DNA of 29,821 nucleotides, from contig LNFD01000385.1 of assembly GCA_001464255.1 (NCBI GenBank), positions 1-29,821 on the forward strand, read 5' to 3'. The position numbers were made by a program, and so were the translations under genes. The notes under the pieces are model-generated. The model made no database searches. It saw only the letters and a program-made list of their open reading frames with translations, and was not told the DNA's origin. This document shows, in pieces, positions 5,848 through 13,973 of this stretch. The DNA is from Actinomycetales bacterium Ga0077552. GTDB taxonomy: Bacteria; Actinomycetota; Actinomycetes; Actinomycetales; Microbacteriaceae. Positions within the stretch are counted from its first letter, which is position 1. Each line of letters begins with the position of its first letter.

Positions 5848-8800
5848 GTGCACCTCCTCTCGGTGTTCAGCCTGCGCAACCGTGCGCTCATCGCTCTGGT
5901 CACGATCGTCGTGGGCCTCTTCGGAGGCATCGCGCTGACGACGCTCAAGCAAGAGCTCATCCCCTCGGTGGCCTTCCCGCAGGTCATCATCATCACGCAG
6001 TACCCGGGCGCCGCCCCCGAGATCGTCGAGCAAGACGTCTCGACGCCCATCGAGACCGCGGTGCAGGGCATCGCGGGCCTCGACGGGTCGAACGCGACCT
6101 CGAGCACCGGCTTCTCGATCGTCTCGGCGAGCTTCGCCTTCGGCACCGACCTCGTGCGCACCGAGCAGCGCGTGCAGCTCGCCATCAACCGCCTCGACCT
6201 GCCGAACGACGTCGAGCCGCGCGTGCTCACCGGCTCGATCGACGACTTCCCGATCCTGCAGGTCGCCGTCACGAGCGATCTGACGCCCGGCGAGCTGGAG
6301 GCGGCGCTCGAATCGCAGGCCGTCACCGACCTCACCGACCTCGAGGGGGTGCGCGAGGTCTCGATCCAGGGCGCCGTCGGCGAGCGTGTCACCATCACGC
6401 CCGACAAGGAGGAGCTGTTCGCGCGCGGCCTCACCACGGCCGACATCACCGACGCGCTCGACGCCTACGGCGTGCTGCTGCCGGCGGGCGTCATCACCGA
6501 GGACGGCTTCGAGCTGCCCGTCATCTCGGGTGTGCGCATCACCGCGGCTGACGAGCTCGCGGCCCTCCCGTTGCTGAGCGCCGAGGTCGCGGGCACCACG
6601 ATCGCCGACGTCGCGACCGTCGAGGTCGAGAACGACCCCATCTCGGGCTACTCGCGCGTCAACGGCGAGCCGGCGCTGACGCTCGCCATCACGAAGACGC
6701 CCGCCGGCAACACGGTCGAGGTCTCGCGCGCCGTGCAGGAGGCCCTGCCCGCCCTCGCCACGGCCATCGGAGCGGGCACCGAGTTCACCGTCGTCTTCGA
6801 TCAGGCGCCGTTCATCGAGAAGTCGATCGAGGCGCTCGCGACCGAGGGCCTGCTCGGCCTCGCCTTCGCCGTCATCGTCATCCTCGTCTTCCTGCTCTCG
6901 GTGCGCTCGACGCTCATCACGGCGATCTCGATCCCCACCTCGGTGCTGCTCACCTTCATCGGCATGCAGGTCTCCGGGTACACCCTCAACATCCTGACCC
7001 TCGGCGCCATCACGATCGCCGTCGGCCGCGTCGTCGACGACTCGATCGTCGTGGTCGAGAACATCAAGCGCCACCTCGCCCTCGGTGAGGAGAAGACCCA
7101 GGCGATCCTCATCGGCGTCAAGGAGGTCGCGGGCGCGATCACCGCCGCGACGGCGACGACGATCGCCGTCTTCCTGCCCGTCGCCCTCGTCGGCGACATC
7201 ACCGGCGAGCTGTTCCGACCGTTCGCGCTCACCACGGCGATCGCCCTCGCCGCCTCGCTCTTCGTATCGCTCACGATCGTGCCCGTGCTGTCGTACTGGT
7301 TCTTGCGGGCGCCGAAGCCGGGCCGCCGGGCCGCCCAGAGCGAGACCGAGAGCACGGGCCGCCCCCTCAGTCTCGAAGAGGAGTCGGCACGGCCCACGGT
7401 CCTGCAGCGCGGCTACCGCCCCGTCATCACCTGGACCCTCAAGCGGCCCATCGCGACGCTCATGCTCGCGGTGCTCGTGCTCGGCGGCACCGGGTTCCTC
7501 GCCACGGGGCTGCAGACCAACTTCATCGGCAACTCGGGTCAGAACACCCTGACGGTGTCGCAGACGCTGCCCAACGGCTCGAGCCTCGACGAGCTCGACG
7601 CGGCCGCGACGGTCGTCGAGAGCGAGCTGCTCGAGATCGACGGCATCGAGACCGTGCAGGCCTCGATCGGCTCGGGCACCGGCACGCTCGCCGCCATCTT
7701 CGGCGGCGGCGACATCACCTTCTCGCTCACGACCGACGAGTCGTTCGATCAGACCGAGCTGCAGCAGACCGTGCGCGACGCGCTCGAGGGCCTCGACGGG
7801 GTCGGCGAGCTCAGCGTGCAGTCGCAGCAGGGCCCGGGCTTCGGTGGCAGCGACATCGAGATCGACCTCACGGCGACGAGCCGCGACGACCTCGACGCGG
7901 CCACGCAAGAGCTGCTCGAGACCATGCGCGGCCTCGACGTCACGGCCGAGGCGACGAGCAACCTCTCCGACACCCAGCCCTACATCGCCATCGAGGTCGA
8001 TCGCGTCCGTGCGGCCGAGCTGGGCCTGAGCGAGATCGCGGTCGGCGGCATCGTCACGGCGGCCATGTTCCCGGCGTCGGTGGGCACCGTCGTCATCGAC
8101 GACCGCACGCTGTCGATCTTCCTGCGCGATACGGATGCCCCCGTCACGGTCGACGAGCTGCGTGCGTTCAGCATCCCGACCGCGATCGGGCCGCAGCCGC
8201 TGGAGGAGCTCGCCACCATCGAGCAGGTCGACGGCCCCGCGAGCATCACGACGGTGCGCGGCGTGCGCAGCGCGACGATCACCGTCACCCCCTCGGTGCA
8301 AGACATCGGGGCGGCGACCGCCGCGGTGCAGGAGGCCGTCGACGCCGCCGACCTGCCCGCGGGTGTGCAGGCCAGCCTGGGTGGGGTCGCCTCGCAGCAG
8401 GCCGACGCGTTCAGCCAGCTCGGCCTCGCGCTGCTCGCGGCCATCCTGATCGTCTACGTCATCATGGTCGCGACCTTCAAGAGCCTGCGGCAGCCGCTGC
8501 TGCTGCTCATCTCCATCCCGTTCGCGGCGACCGGCGCGATCGCGCTGCAGCTCATCGCCGACATCCCGCTCGGGGTGCCCTCGCTCATCGGCGTGCTCAT
8601 GCTCATCGGCATCGTCGTGACGAACGCGATCATGCTCATCGACCTCGTGAACCAGTACCGCGAGCGGGGCCTGTCGGTCTACAGCGCGCTCGTCGAGGGC
8701 TCGTCGCGTCGTCTGCGGCCGATCCTCATGACGGCCGCGGCCACGATCTTCGCGCTCGTGCCGCTCGCCATCGGCGTCACCGGCAGCGGCGGGTTCATCT

Positions 8801-8952
8801 CGCAGCCGCTCGCGATCGTCGTCATCGGCGGCCTGATCTCGTCGACCCTGCTGACGCTCGTCGTGCTGCCGGCGCTGTACTACGTCGTCGAGGGCGCGAA
8901 GGAGCGGCGCGAGGAGCGCCGGGCCAAGAAGGCGGCTGCCGCGGCGGTCTAG
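5848..8952 (+). CDS. RND-superfamily efflux permease, HAE1/SwrC-like
   Basis: The protein of about 1034 residues has the classical RND plan: one N-terminal helix (RNRALIALVTIVVGLFGGIAL), a large extracytoplasmic loop, six clustered helices, a hydrophilic linker, then the pattern repeated. The helix-4 proton-relay motif GRVVDDSIVVVENIKRHL has paired Asp at about 397-398. The second half contains FAATGAIALQLI and TNAIMLIDLVNQYRERG. It is the Gram-positive sort, related to Bacillus SwrC, which works without an outer-membrane channel. No membrane-fusion partner is adjacent. The GTG at 5848 is chosen because GGAG sits 5 nt upstream and family members begin near HLLSVFSLRNRALIAL; ATG 5833 is an alternative. 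The substrate is unknown; lipids, surfactants or drugs are plausible. Confidence 0.9.
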   Translation: MHLLSVFSLRNRALIALVTIVVGLFGGIALTTLKQELIPSVAFPQVIIITQYPGAAPEIVEQDVSTPIETAVQGIAGLDGSNATSSTGFSIVSASFAFGTDLVRTEQRVQLAINRLDLPNDVEPRVLTGSIDDFPILQVAVTSDLTPGELEAALESQAVTDLTDLEGVREVSIQGAVGERVTITPDKEELFARGLTTADITDALDAYGVLLPAGVITEDGFELPVISGVRITAADELAALPLLSAEVAGTTIADVATVEVENDPISGYSRVNGEPALTLAITKTPAGNTVEVSRAVQEALPALATAIGAGTEFTVVFDQAPFIEKSIEALATEGLLGLAFAVIVILVFLLSVRSTLITAISIPTSVLLTFIGMQVSGYTLNILTLGAITIAVGRVVDDSIVVVENIKRHLALGEEKTQAILIGVKEVAGAITAATATTIAVFLPVALVGDITGELFRPFALTTAIALAASLFVSLTIVPVLSYWFLRAPKPGRRAAQSETESTGRPLSLEEESARPTVLQRGYRPVITWTLKRPIATLMLAVLVLGGTGFLATGLQTNFIGNSGQNTLTVSQTLPNGSSLDELDAAATVVESELLEIDGIETVQASIGSGTGTLAAIFGGGDITFSLTTDESFDQTELQQTVRDALEGLDGVGELSVQSQQGPGFGGSDIEIDLTATSRDDLDAATQELLETMRGLDVTAEATSNLSDTQPYIAIEVDRVRAAELGLSEIAVGGIVTAAMFPASVGTVVIDDRTLSIFLRDTDAPVTVDELRAFSIPTAIGPQPLEELATIEQVDGPASITTVRGVRSATITVTPSVQDIGAATAAVQEAVDAADLPAGVQASLGGVASQQADAFSQLGLALLAAILIVYVIMVATFKSLRQPLLLLISIPFAATGAIALQLIADIPLGVPSLIGVLMLIGIVVTNAIMLIDLVNQYRERGLSVYSALVEGSSRRLRPILMTAAATIFALVPLAIGVTGSGGFISQPLAIVVIGGLISSTLLTLVVLPALYYVVEGAKERREERRAKKAAAAAV

Positions 8953-8967
8953 CCGCTGCGGCGGCGT

Positions 8968-8996
8968 ACCGCGCGCGGTCGGGCACTTGCTAGCGT
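8968..8996 (+). promoter_or_regulatory. Palindrome and -10 box upstream of the ion channel gene
   Basis: ACCGCGCGCGGT (8968-8979) is a perfect 12-bp palindrome just after the RND stop. TAGCGT at 8991-8996 is a good -10 box, giving a leader of about 25-30 nt. The palindrome may be a terminator stem for the pump gene or an operator for the channel gene; in such GC-rich DNA it may also be chance. Confidence 0.35.
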
Positions 8997-9026
8997 GAGC
9001 ACACCCCCGACCGAAAGCGATTCGCC

Positions 9027-9974
9027 ATGACCGCTCCCGCCCCCGCCGACCTGCCTGCCGCGACCGTCTCCCCGGGCGTCTTCACGACGACCACGGTGCA
9101 GCTGGCGCCGTACCGCATCCAGTGGCTCGCGCGCCTCATGTACGGCAACGCCTTCGAGATCGTCGTCATCGCGGTCATCATCGCGAACGCCACGGCCCTC
9201 GCCATCCTCACCTACGACGACGTCGCGCCGGGCGTCGCGGCCGTCGCCACGGCGATCGACCGCGCGGCCCTCGTGTTCTACACGGTCGAGGTCGTGCTGC
9301 GCATCATCTCGTACGGGCGCAAGCCGTGGATGTTCTTCCGCAACCCCTGGAACGTCTTCGACTTCCTCATCGTCGTGCTCATCCCGTTCCTCGACGGCGG
9401 CACCGTCATCTTCCGGCTCGTGCGCCTGCTGCGCATCCTGCGCATCTTCCGCTTCCTCCCCGAGGCGCGCATCCTCATGCTCTCGATGATCAAGTCGGTC
9501 GCGCCGCTCGCGAGCCTCGGCGTGCTCATCGGCTTCCTCATGTTCATCTACGCCATGGCCGTGCCCGAGCGCTGGGGCGACATCGGCACCGCGATGGTCA
9601 CGCTCACGGTCATGCTCACGCTCGAGAACTTCCCCGACTCCTTCCTCGGCGGGCTCGAGGTCACGCCGTGGGCGCTGCTCTACTTCTTGAGCTACATGTT
9701 CTTCATCGTGTTCACGGTGCTCAACATCCTCATCGGCATCGTCATCACGGCGATGGACCAGGCGCGCGAGGAGGTCACGGCCGACCGCGCGAAGGAGGGG
9801 CTGCCGACGGCGACCGGCACGATCCACGTGCCGGCATCGGCCCGGGAGGGGCGCACCGCGCACGCCGAGCTCGACGAGCTGAGCGCCGAGCTCGACGGCG
9901 TCGAGCGCGCGGGCCGGGCATCCCCCGACCACATCCGCCGGCTGCGCGAGGAGATCGCCCGCCTGCGGGCGTGA
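9027..9974 (+). CDS. Voltage-gated cation channel, BacNav/NaChBac-like, filter TLENFPD
   Basis: A 315-residue six-helix ion transport protein. S1 is EIVVIAVIIANATALAIL, S3 is PWNVFDFLIVVLIPF, and S4 begins near residue 131 with Arg at every third position (RLVRLLRILRIFRF), a complete voltage sensor. The pore loop reads TVMLTLENFPDSF, so residues 198-204 (TLENFPD) stand where NaChBac-type sodium channels have TLESWxx. The aromatic is Phe rather than Trp, and an Asp follows four residues after the pore Glu, a feature also seen in calcium-selective variants. S6 is LLYFLSYMFFIVFTVLNILIGIVITAM. The C-terminus (ELDELSAELDGV..HIRRLREEIARLR) is a coiled coil, as in tetrameric BacNav channels. Ion selectivity cannot be settled from sequence. 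Confidence 0.9.
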   Translation: MTAPAPADLPAATVSPGVFTTTTVQLAPYRIQWLARLMYGNAFEIVVIAVIIANATALAILTYDDVAPGVAAVATAIDRAALVFYTVEVVLRIISYGRKPWMFFRNPWNVFDFLIVVLIPFLDGGTVIFRLVRLLRILRIFRFLPEARILMLSMIKSVAPLASLGVLIGFLMFIYAMAVPERWGDIGTAMVTLTVMLTLENFPDSFLGGLEVTPWALLYFLSYMFFIVFTVLNILIGIVITAMDQAREEVTADRAKEGLPTATGTIHVPASAREGRTAHAELDELSAELDGVERAGRASPDHIRRLREEIARLRA

Positions 9975-9987
9975 GCCCGGGCGCCGA

Positions 9988-10446
9988 CTAGGCCAGCGGC
10001 TTCTCCATGCACACGCTGAACTCGTCGCCCACGTACGGCCCGAAGTTCTCGATGTGCGCGTAGCCGCGCCGCTCGTAGAGCGCGATGGCGGCGAGCTGCT
10101 TCGGGCCGGTCTCCAACTGCAGGGTGCGGATGCCCTGCGCGCGCGCGGCCGCCTCGAGAGCATCCATCACCGCCGTCGCGACGCCCTGGCCGCGCCCGGC
10201 CTCGTCGACGTAGAGGCGCTTGAGCTCGCCCGTGGTGTCGCCCCGATCGACCAGTGCGGCCATACCGAGGGCGCGCCCGTCGACATCGCGCGCGACGAAC
10301 ACGGTGACGCCCTCGGCGCGCAGCTCGTCGAGGTCGAGCATGTAGCAACTGTCGGCCGGGTAGAGGCTCAGCGCGTAGGCGTCGCCGGCGTGCAGCATGG
10401 CCTCGATCTCGGGCTGGCGGGGGTCTTCGACGGTCACGATGGTCAC
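9988..10446 (-). CDS. GNAT-family N-acetyltransferase
   Basis: A 152-residue protein with the GNAT core: FVARDVDGRALGMAALV (strand 3-4), ELKRLYVDEAGRGQGVATAVMDALEAAA (motif A, with the acetyl-CoA loop R-G-x-G-V/A), and LQLETGPKQLAAIALYERRGYAHIENFGPY (motif B). It resembles the small acetyltransferases of unknown acceptor common in actinobacteria. The GTG start has TATTCT 9 nt upstream, so the message is leaderless or nearly so. It converges on the channel gene with only 13 bp between stops. The substrate is not predictable. Confidence 0.85.
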   Translation of the reverse strand: MTIVTVEDPRQPEIEAMLHAGDAYALSLYPADSCYMLDLDELRAEGVTVFVARDVDGRALGMAALVDRGDTTGELKRLYVDEAGRGQGVATAVMDALEAAARAQGIRTLQLETGPKQLAAIALYERRGYAHIENFGPYVGDEFSVCMEKPLA

Positions 10447-10455
10447 GATGCGCCC

Positions 10456-10461
10456 AGAATA
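10456..10461 (-). promoter_or_regulatory. -10 box (TATTCT) of the GNAT gene
   Basis: Reverse-strand TATTCT lies 9 nt before the GTG at 10446, somewhat longer than the 6-7 nt seen at other leaderless genes here. Confidence 0.4.
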
Positions 10462-10484
10462 GGGCAGGCTCGAGCGTCGTCGGG

Positions 10485-10673
10485 TACCCTGGAGAGTCGG
10501 CTGGAGGCGGGCGGGGTTTCTCGCCAGTGCATTGTGTGCGCCTCAGGGCCGGTACTCCCCGTCGATCGACGGTCGGAGATCACCTCGAGATGTGACGGCC
10601 CCCAGCCAGCGACTGCCTGGGATCACGGCGCGCGTGCGCCGACGATGCTTCTTGCGTTACCCCAGAAAGAACC
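10485..10673 (+). promoter_or_regulatory. Promoter and long structured leader of the DEAD-box helicase gene
   Basis: TACCCT at 10485-10490 is a plausible -10 box, which gives an untranslated leader of about 175 nt, much longer than at other genes in the window. The leader contains several potential hairpins: CCGTCGATCGACGG (10559-10572), CCCAG/CTGGG arms near 10604-10622, and CGGCGC-GCGT-GCGCCG near 10625-10640. It also holds a minimal ATGTGA start-stop at 10590. RNA helicase genes in other bacteria often have long autoregulatory or cold-responsive leaders. No coding sequence is supported in this stretch. Confidence 0.5.
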
Positions 10674-12758
10674 ATGCCTCAGAACAACAAGGGCGGCGCT
10701 GCGCGCGCCGGCCAGAACCCCCGCTTCTCCGCACCGCGAACGGGCGCTCCTCGCGCCGCGGCGCCCGGATCGCGCAGCCCCAAGCACCGCGGCTACCGCC
10801 CCGACGAGGCCGCCGCGCCCGAGAAGAAGGCTCGCTGGAGCCGCGACGAGCGCGTCGACCGCGGCCACGCGCCCGAGCGCGCGCGCCCCGAGCGCGACGA
10901 CCGGGCCGAGCGTCCGGCGCGCGACGACCGTGCGGGCCGCCCCGCGCGCGACGAGCGCGCTCCGCGCTCGTTCGATCGGGATGCGCGTCCCGCGCGCTCG
11001 TTCGACCGCGACGACCGCGCCCCGCGCTCGTTCGACCGCACCGCGCGCCCGCAGCGTGACGACCGTGCCGGCCGCCCGTCTCGCGACGACCGTGCTGCGC
11101 GCCCGGCTCGCGACGACCGCTACAGCAACGACCGCGGGTTCCGCGCCGCGGCGACCGGCGGCCGCCCGGCCCGCCCCGCTCGCGACGGTGACACCCGCGA
11201 CGGTGCCGCCCGCACGGGCAGCGGCCGCGCCACCCACCGCCCCGACTGGCGCCCCCAGACCGGCGCCGCGAGCACCGGCCGACCGACGCGCTCGTTCGAT
11301 CGCGACGCGCGTCCGGCGCGTGACGACCGTGCCCCTCGCTCGTTCGACCGCGACGCGCGACCTGCTCGGTCGTTCGACCGTGATGATCGTGCTCCTCGGT
11401 CGTTCGATCGCGACGCCCGCCCTGCCCGCTCGTTCGACCGCGATGCTCGTCCCGCCCGCTCGTTCGACCGTGATGCTCGTCCCGCGCGCTCTTTCGATCG
11501 CGACGAGCGCCCGACCGAGCGCCGCGAGTCGAGCTTCTACCCGAGCCGCGACGCGAAGGCCGCCAAGGTCGACGACGTCGTGCTCGAGCGCCTGACGGCC
11601 GACGCCGTGCTCGCGACCGACGTCGAGGGCGTCACCTTCGCCGACCTCGGTCTCGGTGCGAACATCGTGCGCGAGCTCGAGGAGCAGGGCGCGAGCTCGC
11701 CGTTCCCGATCCAGGCGGCGACGATCCCCGACGTGCTCGCGGGCAAAGACGTGCTCGGTCGCGGCCGCACCGGGTCGGGCAAGACCATCGCCTTCGGGGC
11801 TCCCCTGGTCGAGCGGCTGATGGAGAACGGCGGCGGCAAGAAGCGTCAGATGGGCCGCGCGCCCCGCGCGCTCATCCTGGCCCCGACGCGCGAGCTCGCC
11901 CTGCAGATCGACCGCACGGTGCAGCCGATCGCCCGCAGCGTCGGGCTCTTCACGACGCAGATCTACGGCGGCGTGCCGCAGGGCCGCCAGGTGGGGGCGC
12001 TGCAGCGCGGCGTCGACATCATCATCGGCACCCCCGGTCGCATCGAAGACCTCATCGAGCAGGGTCGCCTCGACCTCAGCCAGATCGAGATCGTCGTGCT
12101 CGACGAGGCCGACCACATGTGCGAGCTCGGGTTCCTCGAGCCCGTGCAGCGCATCATCCGCCGCACGCGGCCGAACGGGCAGCGCGCGAGCCTCGTCAGC
12201 GAGTTCCTGCACGAGCCCGCCGTCTACGAGGTCGCGGGGGAGGACCAGGAGTCGTCGACGATCGACCACAAGGTGCTGCTCGTCGACCAGCGCGAGAAGC
12301 GCGGCATCATCGAGCAGCTCGCGGCCGGCGACGGCAAGACGCTCATCTTCGCGCGCACCCGCGCGTTCGCGGAGGAGCTCGCCGACCAGCTCGACGACGC
12401 CGGCATTCCGGCCGTCAGCCTGCACGGCGACCTCAACCAGGCCCGCCGCACGCGCAACCTCGAGAAGCTCACGAGCGGTCGGGTGAACGTACTGGTGGCG
12501 ACCGATGTCGCGGCGCGGGGCATCCACGTCGACGACATCTCGCTCGTCATCCAGGCCGACGCGCCCGACGAGTACAAGACGTACCTGCACCGCTCGGGCC
12601 GCACGGGCCGCGCGGGCAAGGTCGGCACCGTGGTCACGCTCATCACGCGCCCGCGCGCCCGCCGTTTCGGCGAGCTGCTCGAGCGCGCCGAGATCGAGGC
12701 CGAGACCACCGAGGTGCGCGTCGGCGACGCCTTCCTCGACCGCCTCGCCGCCCTCTAG
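10674..12758 (+). CDS. DEAD-box RNA helicase with RSFDR-repeat N-terminus and no motif III
   Basis: Residues 1-300 are an Arg/Asp/Pro-rich, disordered, basic region containing ten RSFDR units. The helicase core follows: Q motif (FPIQAATIP), motif I GRTGSGKT (364-371), Ia APTRELALQ, Ib TPGR, II DEAD (477-480), IV LIFARTRAF, V ATDVAARGIHVDD and VI HRSGRTGRAG (from 639). Between II and IV, where the family has a block with the invariant SAT (motif III), the sequence passes directly from NGQR (to 504) to ASLVSEFLHEP, an in-frame loss of about 11-12 residues. Motif III couples ATP hydrolysis to unwinding, so activity may be altered. The length of 694 aa is due to the extension. Likely roles are ribosome assembly or RNA decay in the cold; the repeats may bind RNA or drive phase separation. 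Confidence 0.92.
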   Translation: MPQNNKGGAARAGQNPRFSAPRTGAPRAAAPGSRSPKHRGYRPDEAAAPEKKARWSRDERVDRGHAPERARPERDDRAERPARDDRAGRPARDERAPRSFDRDARPARSFDRDDRAPRSFDRTARPQRDDRAGRPSRDDRAARPARDDRYSNDRGFRAAATGGRPARPARDGDTRDGAARTGSGRATHRPDWRPQTGAASTGRPTRSFDRDARPARDDRAPRSFDRDARPARSFDRDDRAPRSFDRDARPARSFDRDARPARSFDRDARPARSFDRDERPTERRESSFYPSRDAKAAKVDDVVLERLTADAVLATDVEGVTFADLGLGANIVRELEEQGASSPFPIQAATIPDVLAGKDVLGRGRTGSGKTIAFGAPLVERLMENGGGKKRQMGRAPRALILAPTRELALQIDRTVQPIARSVGLFTTQIYGGVPQGRQVGALQRGVDIIIGTPGRIEDLIEQGRLDLSQIEIVVLDEADHMCELGFLEPVQRIIRRTRPNGQRASLVSEFLHEPAVYEVAGEDQESSTIDHKVLLVDQREKRGIIEQLAAGDGKTLIFARTRAFAEELADQLDDAGIPAVSLHGDLNQARRTRNLEKLTSGRVNVLVATDVAARGIHVDDISLVIQADAPDEYKTYLHRSGRTGRAGKVGTVVTLITRPRARRFGELLERAEIEAETTEVRVGDAFLDRLAAL
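10965..11501 (+). repeat. In-gene degenerate repeat encoding ten RSFDR(D)(A/D)RPA units
   Basis: The coding sequence contains ten copies of RSFDR, three in 10965-11040 and seven in 11289-11501, usually in the 10-residue period RSFDRDARPA. At DNA level the unit is about CGCTCGTTCGACCGCGACGC with synonymous differences. Such arrays expand and contract by slippage and recombination. Confidence 0.85.
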
Positions 12759-12765
12759 CTCCTCA

Positions 12766-12787
12766 CCGCGAAGGTCGTCCTTCGTGG
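12766..12787 (+). terminator. Hairpin downstream of the helicase gene
   Basis: CCGCGAAGG (12766-12774), loop TCGT, CCTTCGTGG (12779-12787) form a nine-pair stem with one G-U pair, eight bases after the helicase stop. It lacks a U-tract, as is common in actinobacteria. Confidence 0.6.
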
Positions 12788-12834
12788 CATGAGTCGTGAC
12801 ACGTCTCTCGTCTCGGGGCTCGTGGATGCTCGGC

Positions 12835-13812
12835 TCAGGCCGCCGCGAGCATCGCGCTCGCCGCGAGCGCGAGAGCGAGCCCGACCCACTGCAGCCGCGC
12901 GATGCGCTCGCGCAGCACGAGCGCCGCGAGCAGGATCGTGCCGGCCGGGTAGAGCGCCGTGAGCACCGAGACGATCGTCAGGTCGCCGACCCGCAGGCCG
13001 ACGAGCACGACGACGTTGGCGAGTGCGTCGAGCACTCCGCAGCCGACGGCGAGCCAGAATCCGCCGCGCCAGCCGCCGCGCAGGGCCGCCGCGCTCGCGC
13101 GCAGCAGCCCGTCGCGCGCGGGCGCCGCGGTGGCCTCGGCCCCGAGGGCGTGCGGGGCGCCGTGGGTTCCGTCGATCACCGTGAGCGGAGCATCCGCGGC
13201 CCGCACGTGACGCCGGCCCGCGATCACCGCGAGCACGACGATGAGCGTGATCATGATCGTGGCGTTGACCGTGCGGTTGGCGACGAGCGGCACGAGCCCG
13301 CTGTCGTCGGGCGTCTGGTCGACGAGGATGTAGAAGGCGCCGATGAGCACGCCCGAGACGGTCGCCATGAGCAGCCCGGGGAGCGTGGGGCGCACGGCCT
13401 CCTTCGCGGGCACGAAGCCCACGAGCACGACGGCCACGAGGGCGAGCGCGAAGGCCGGGTAGGCGATCGTGCCGAGCTCGGCGCCGGTCACGAGGCCCCA
13501 CGTCAGCGGCACGATCGCCGACGTCACGGCCGTGAGGGGCGACAGGATGCTCATGGGCCCGATCGCGAGGCACGCGTACAGCAGCGCGATGGCGGCAGCG
13601 CCCGTGACGCCCGAGATTCCGCCCCAGAGCACGGCCTCGGGCGACCAGCGGCCGGGCACGATGAGGGTGCCGACGACGAGCAGCACGACGCCCGAGAGCG
13701 CCCCGAGGGCGGTCACGCGCAGGGCCGAGATGCGGCGCGCGGCGAGACCGCCGAAGAAGTCGGCGGCGCCGTAGACGAGGGCGCCGGCGAGCCCGAGAAC
13801 CACCGTGAGCAC
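12835..13812 (-). CDS. EamA/DMT-family transporter
   Basis: An integral membrane protein of about 325 residues with ten predicted helices in two EamA halves. The first half starts LGLAGALVYGAADFFGGLAARR and the second ends with the hallmark ALYPAGTILLAALVLRERIARLQWVGLALALAASAML. A hydrophilic, variable loop (about 210-240) joins the halves. Such proteins export metabolites or amino acids; the substrate is unknown. GTG at 13812 is chosen because GGAGGGAGG lies 8 nt before it; GTG at 13821 overlaps that Shine-Dalgarno sequence. The gene diverges from cysK, and its proximity to cysteine genes could hint at thiol export, which is a guess. Confidence 0.85.
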   Translation of the reverse strand: MLTVVLGLAGALVYGAADFFGGLAARRISALRVTALGALSGVVLLVVGTLIVPGRWSPEAVLWGGISGVTGAAAIALLYACLAIGPMSILSPLTAVTSAIVPLTWGLVTGAELGTIAYPAFALALVAVVLVGFVPAKEAVRPTLPGLLMATVSGVLIGAFYILVDQTPDDSGLVPLVANRTVNATIMITLIVVLAVIAGRRHVRAADAPLTVIDGTHGAPHALGAEATAAPARDGLLRASAAALRGGWRGGFWLAVGCGVLDALANVVVLVGLRVGDLTIVSVLTALYPAGTILLAALVLRERIARLQWVGLALALAASAMLAAA

Positions 13813-13927
13813 GTCGTGCACCTCCCTCCGCGATTCTGTCAGGTCGGGAATGCTCCTGTGAGCCGCCCGGTTGTCGTCTCGAGGGCGGCCGCGACGTCAC
13901 AATGCCTCGCGGCATGCCGCCCGCCCG

Positions 13928-13933
13928 TACGCT
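13928..13933 (+). promoter_or_regulatory. -10 box (TACGCT) of the cysK-cysE-sulP operon
   Basis: TACGCT lies 40 bp before the cysK ATG, leaving a leader of about 33 nt that contains GAGGAG before the start. No clear -35 box is visible. Confidence 0.4.
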
Positions 13934-13973
13934 GGAACCCGGCTCGCCCGTTGCACTCACCGAGGAGACACTC

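Noticed and set aside
5749..8301. A reverse-strand open frame of 850 codons opposite the RND exporter
   Set aside because: Its translation is Arg/Asp/Gly-rich low complexity, while the opposite strand encodes a full RND pump with conserved motifs.
10965..11501. Possible CRISPR array, because of regular repeats
   Set aside because: Repeats lie in frame within the helicase gene, have a 30-base period, vary at third positions and have no unique spacers.
10644..11595. An ATG and long open frame starting 30 bp before the helicase start, in another frame
   Set aside because: The translation is Arg/Pro/Ala-rich shadow of the repeat region; the helicase frame has the conserved core.
13902..13973. 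An upstream ATG start for cysK adding 24 residues
   Set aside because: No ribosome site, the extra residues do not look like cysteine synthase, and ATG 13974 has GAGGAG.
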